Source: Panulirus ornatus (taxonomy: Eukaryota; Arthropoda; Malacostraca; Decapoda; Palinuridae). From it: 64,000 nt of DNA. Position 1 is the first letter of the stretch. Each line of letters opens with the position of its first letter. Both the position numbers and the translations under genes were made by a program. Shown piece after piece: positions 61,012 to 64,000 of the stretch. The notes under the pieces were generated by a model. The model saw only the letters and a program-made list of their open reading frames with translations. It had not been told where the DNA came from and did no database searches. The stretch is taken from the NCBI RefSeq assembly GCF_036320965.1, contig NC_092271.1:17231029-17295028 (forward strand). Direction: 5' to 3'.

Positions 61012-64000
61012 AAACAGTGTTGTCGCACTTCTCCTCTCGACCCCTAACAGCTGACAGATGTGACATCAGTGCAAGAAGTAATGTTGCCACATATTTCGAC
61101 CAGAGCTCATGTGTCCTACGGCCAGAGGACACCTTGACAGGTGGATGTGGCAACGGTGTAGGGACAACGAGGCGTTCCACCATGTTTGTCTCCTCACGTG
61201 GACTTTATTGCCGCAACTCTTTCATACTTAATGAGTCACCTGCTCATGACTTTTCAACCTTCCATTTCCATTTCTTTTACTCGGACTTCGGGGTTGTCGG
61301 AAGGGGTCTTCCTTATTACTTATTTTGCTAAAACTGTGCCTATTTCACTCGTCTTTAATCCAAGACACACACACACACACACACACCCACCACAGCAAAT
61401 GTTTGAGACACGTGTGCTTATAGAAAGCCAGACAAATGAAGATACTAAAAGATCAAGAACACTGCGAGTAGATGATTACAAATCAAATTACGTGATATCA
61501 AGGAACCGGCAGAGGCACTTAACTGGTTCGTGGAAGGTGGATGAGAGAGAAAGCTTCAACACAGACAACTCACTAACCAGGTGTAACCTATGGTCTCCCA
61601 GCTTGGTCTGCCCTGATGCCAGCTAACGAGGCCTATTCATACAAATGCATGACCAATCAAGAGCCAGCTCACATCTAGTTGGCCAATCAGGAGGTTACTT
61701 GTACACTTAGCTTGGTACGAAAACCAAAAGAAAACACGATGGTTGGTCGTTTGGGTTGTAGGCCAATCAACTGCCCGAAAATGCCGTCAACGTATGACTA
61801 CCAATTCTGAAGACACTGTGAGGCACCTTCTTCAGGTGTTCAGTATAATTCTATGATCCATACAGGCTGTTGTTGCACTTATATGGCTCCTTGAACACAC
61901 GATTTTCACTTGTTTTTCGCCCGTGTCAGATATGTCACTGTTGCTTGCCATAGTTCTCGCGTAAAGTGTTAGTATGCAAATAAGTGTGCAGACCCCATAC
62001 CTAAAAGTCACAAACTTTGCATGAGTCTTTTCAAAGTGATATATTATCTTTTTTTTCGTTGTATGTTCAGGGAGATATGGCAGGGACTGTAGTTGTCCAA
62101 GGAGGAACAGAGATGTGGTGTTGTGTTAGAATTTGCCTCCAGGATTACTCTTAAACAGACACACAGACATAATGCTTCGTATTCATACGTCCGTAAAGTA
62201 CAAGAATGCACAGTAACCTGCACCCATACTTACACAATGTCTCACCTCCACATCATTTCGTGATTTCGCAACGAGCATCATTAAGTTATATTAGGGAATA
62301 TTAACAAAATGTTTTGCACTGAAGATTGCAAATGACTACAGATACTTTGAGTGTGACTGTGGAGCCGAGAAGAGTAAGAGCAAGACTCTAACTGTCATCA
62401 AAGAGAAAGACGAGAGGAATAGAGCTGGTCTTATTGCCATTCCATCTCATAGTACTGAAGACGTTCCTGCAAAGAAAAAAAAATTAAAACAACGTTCGAA
62501 TTTGATGACGTTCATGTGAGGTTCTGATTCCTAGAGCCATTCGGATTTCGTCGGTGAGATGGGCTCTGGGCTCTCGAAGTTAGAGCGAGTCCAGCGAGTG
62601 AGCTTAAGTTAGGTGAATGTAAGCAACTTGGAGGTAGAGTACATGTAGCGTGGGGACCTGGTTGACGCAATTTCTCAAACACTAGTGTGTAAATCTCAGG
62701 AACCAGGGTTTAATAGAGGTCAGAGGATATACAGACCTCAAACACAAATGTTTGGTCCTCAGTCATTCCATCCTTTTAGCCTTCCCCACTCACTACACTC
62801 CCCCCAGCTATATAACCTAGCCCCTAGTCACCTCACACTCCCGCTTAGACACACTGTCCTCCTCCAGCTACGGCCAGGTCCTCACTCATTTCACTCTTCA
62901 AAACCCCACATCGTCGTCTCCGTGTGCTCTCACAGCTCTCCCGTCTATCAAACACACTGCAGCTTTTATACCTGCCTCCCATGATCTACCCGAGCGTCGC
63001 CTGGTCCCACCTGAACGTTATCTCCCGACCAGCCCCTCGTCCCACGTCATCCTAAGGATGTGCTTCAGGGCATAACCTACGAGAGGATTCCCTTGCTGTA
63101 GGAAAAGCTCCTCCTCTGAGTGGTCGTCACTAGAAGACACGCCTCTTGAAAAGTATAAACGCAAAACTCTATAATGTTTATAATGAAACAGAAGAATGAA
63201 CGAGCCAATGTATTGGTAAAGTTTATTGATTATATTGTTCTTCATTTATCTTTTACCTGGAAATCACGATGATTATTCATGAGAAAGTATCATTAGCTAA
63301 TGAATAAGATATTAACGCTTACGTATATTACTCAACTGTATCATAATTTTTGTTTATTCGAGTGTAGTGTAGGGAGTTGATGGCGTTGAATCTTCTCCAA
63401 GAGGTGTTGCCGAGGACACAAAGCCCATCATGTTCACTCACACTAGCACCCTTCTTACTCCCATGGTCACGTCCTCATCACCCAAACACTCATTCAAATT
63501 AGTACTTCTTTCACATTTATCTAGACCGATATTCATCCCTGTCGGACGTACACACTCATTTATACAGGATTAGAACCTCTATCGTCCCACACACTCTCAA
63601 ACTGGGATCCACGTCAACCACAGACATTTACTTTTCCCCATCACCTCTCTCCTCTCGTATGGAAACACCATCTCGTTCACACACTCATTCATGCTAACAC
63701 TCCATCCCCCCCCTCTCCACCTCTCCCACGCACTCACTTGCTCTAGTGCTCATCTCACACTCTCTTCCATACTGCCACTCACACACCCACTCTCACTCAC
63801 GCACTCACATCGGCGCCCCACTTACCAGCGCGGTCATACAGTTATTCACATTCAATGAGATGATTTCCTTATCCACTTTCTCTTTCTCATCATTTGTTGG
63901 CTATCATGTTATATATCAATCACACAACGCAAGTCTTGTTGTCTATTTTATCCAGTTCAGTCATTAACGTATTTTCTCTGTATATCTCATAGTTCCAAGA
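61009..64000 (+). repeat. 4.57-kb tandem duplication, unit 2 (cut by window end)
   Basis: It matches 56435-59417 with few differences: CA tract length near 61370, one-base indels near 61400 and 61920, a 7-bp CTCACCT insertion near 62243, and scattered substitutions (for example around 62365 and 62592). The hairpin repeat is present again near 61.62-61.88 kb. The open frames of unit 1 are reproduced. That follows from overall identity and does not indicate coding. Confidence 0.95.

Overview
This is an intergenic, repeat-saturated piece of a eukaryotic nuclear genome, most likely from a decapod crustacean or another arthropod with a similarly repeat-rich genome. The grounds are: very long perfect dinucleotide tracts (TA, GA/CT, CA/GT) at unusually high density; several short interspersed elements whose sequences look like ones I remember from decapod genomic DNA (memory, not checked); a relic of a Jockey/CR1-type LINE; and a short block of the arthropod telomere repeat TTAGG/CCTAA. 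I see no confident protein-coding gene, no tRNA or rRNA gene, no CRISPR array and no bacterial operon structure. Almost every long open frame is the translation of a microsatellite or minisatellite.

Layout. 1-5.2 kb: mostly unique AT-rich DNA with TA and CA tracts, a decayed repeat field (0.69-1.13 kb) and one copy of a dispersed hairpin repeat (about 1.95-2.11 kb). 5.2-5.55 kb: a degenerate ~44-bp tandem array. 6.2-9.75 kb: a microsatellite cluster around a full-length-looking SINE with poly(A)+(TA)n tail. 11.2-12.1 kb: a 32-unit, 26-bp minisatellite ending beside CCTAA repeats. 12.4-14.1 kb: three further decayed tandem arrays. 15.5-20.3 kb: a SINE nest in which element tails run directly into (GT)n or (TA)n tracts. 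20.3-21.7 kb: the LINE reverse-transcriptase relic. 24.8-25.55 kb: three adjacent short-period arrays. 30.9-31.1, 36.1-36.6, 40.2-40.7 and 47.8-48.2 kb: four minisatellites of 48, 28, ~33 and 49 bp. 38.8-39.7 kb: the only GC/CpG-rich block. 56.4-64.0 kb: a ~4.6-kb head-to-tail duplication, with its second copy cut by the window end.

How the parts relate. The dominant processes visible are retroelement insertion, tail-seeded microsatellite growth, and birth and decay of tandem arrays. Two open frames (39.7 kb and 54.6 kb) are the least unlikely coding candidates, but neither resembles a family I recognise. The window therefore supports no new gene system. Its interest lies in genome structure: the tandem duplication, the tail-to-microsatellite link, inverted dinucleotide tracts able to fold into long hairpins, and a small dispersed family with a conserved palindrome.
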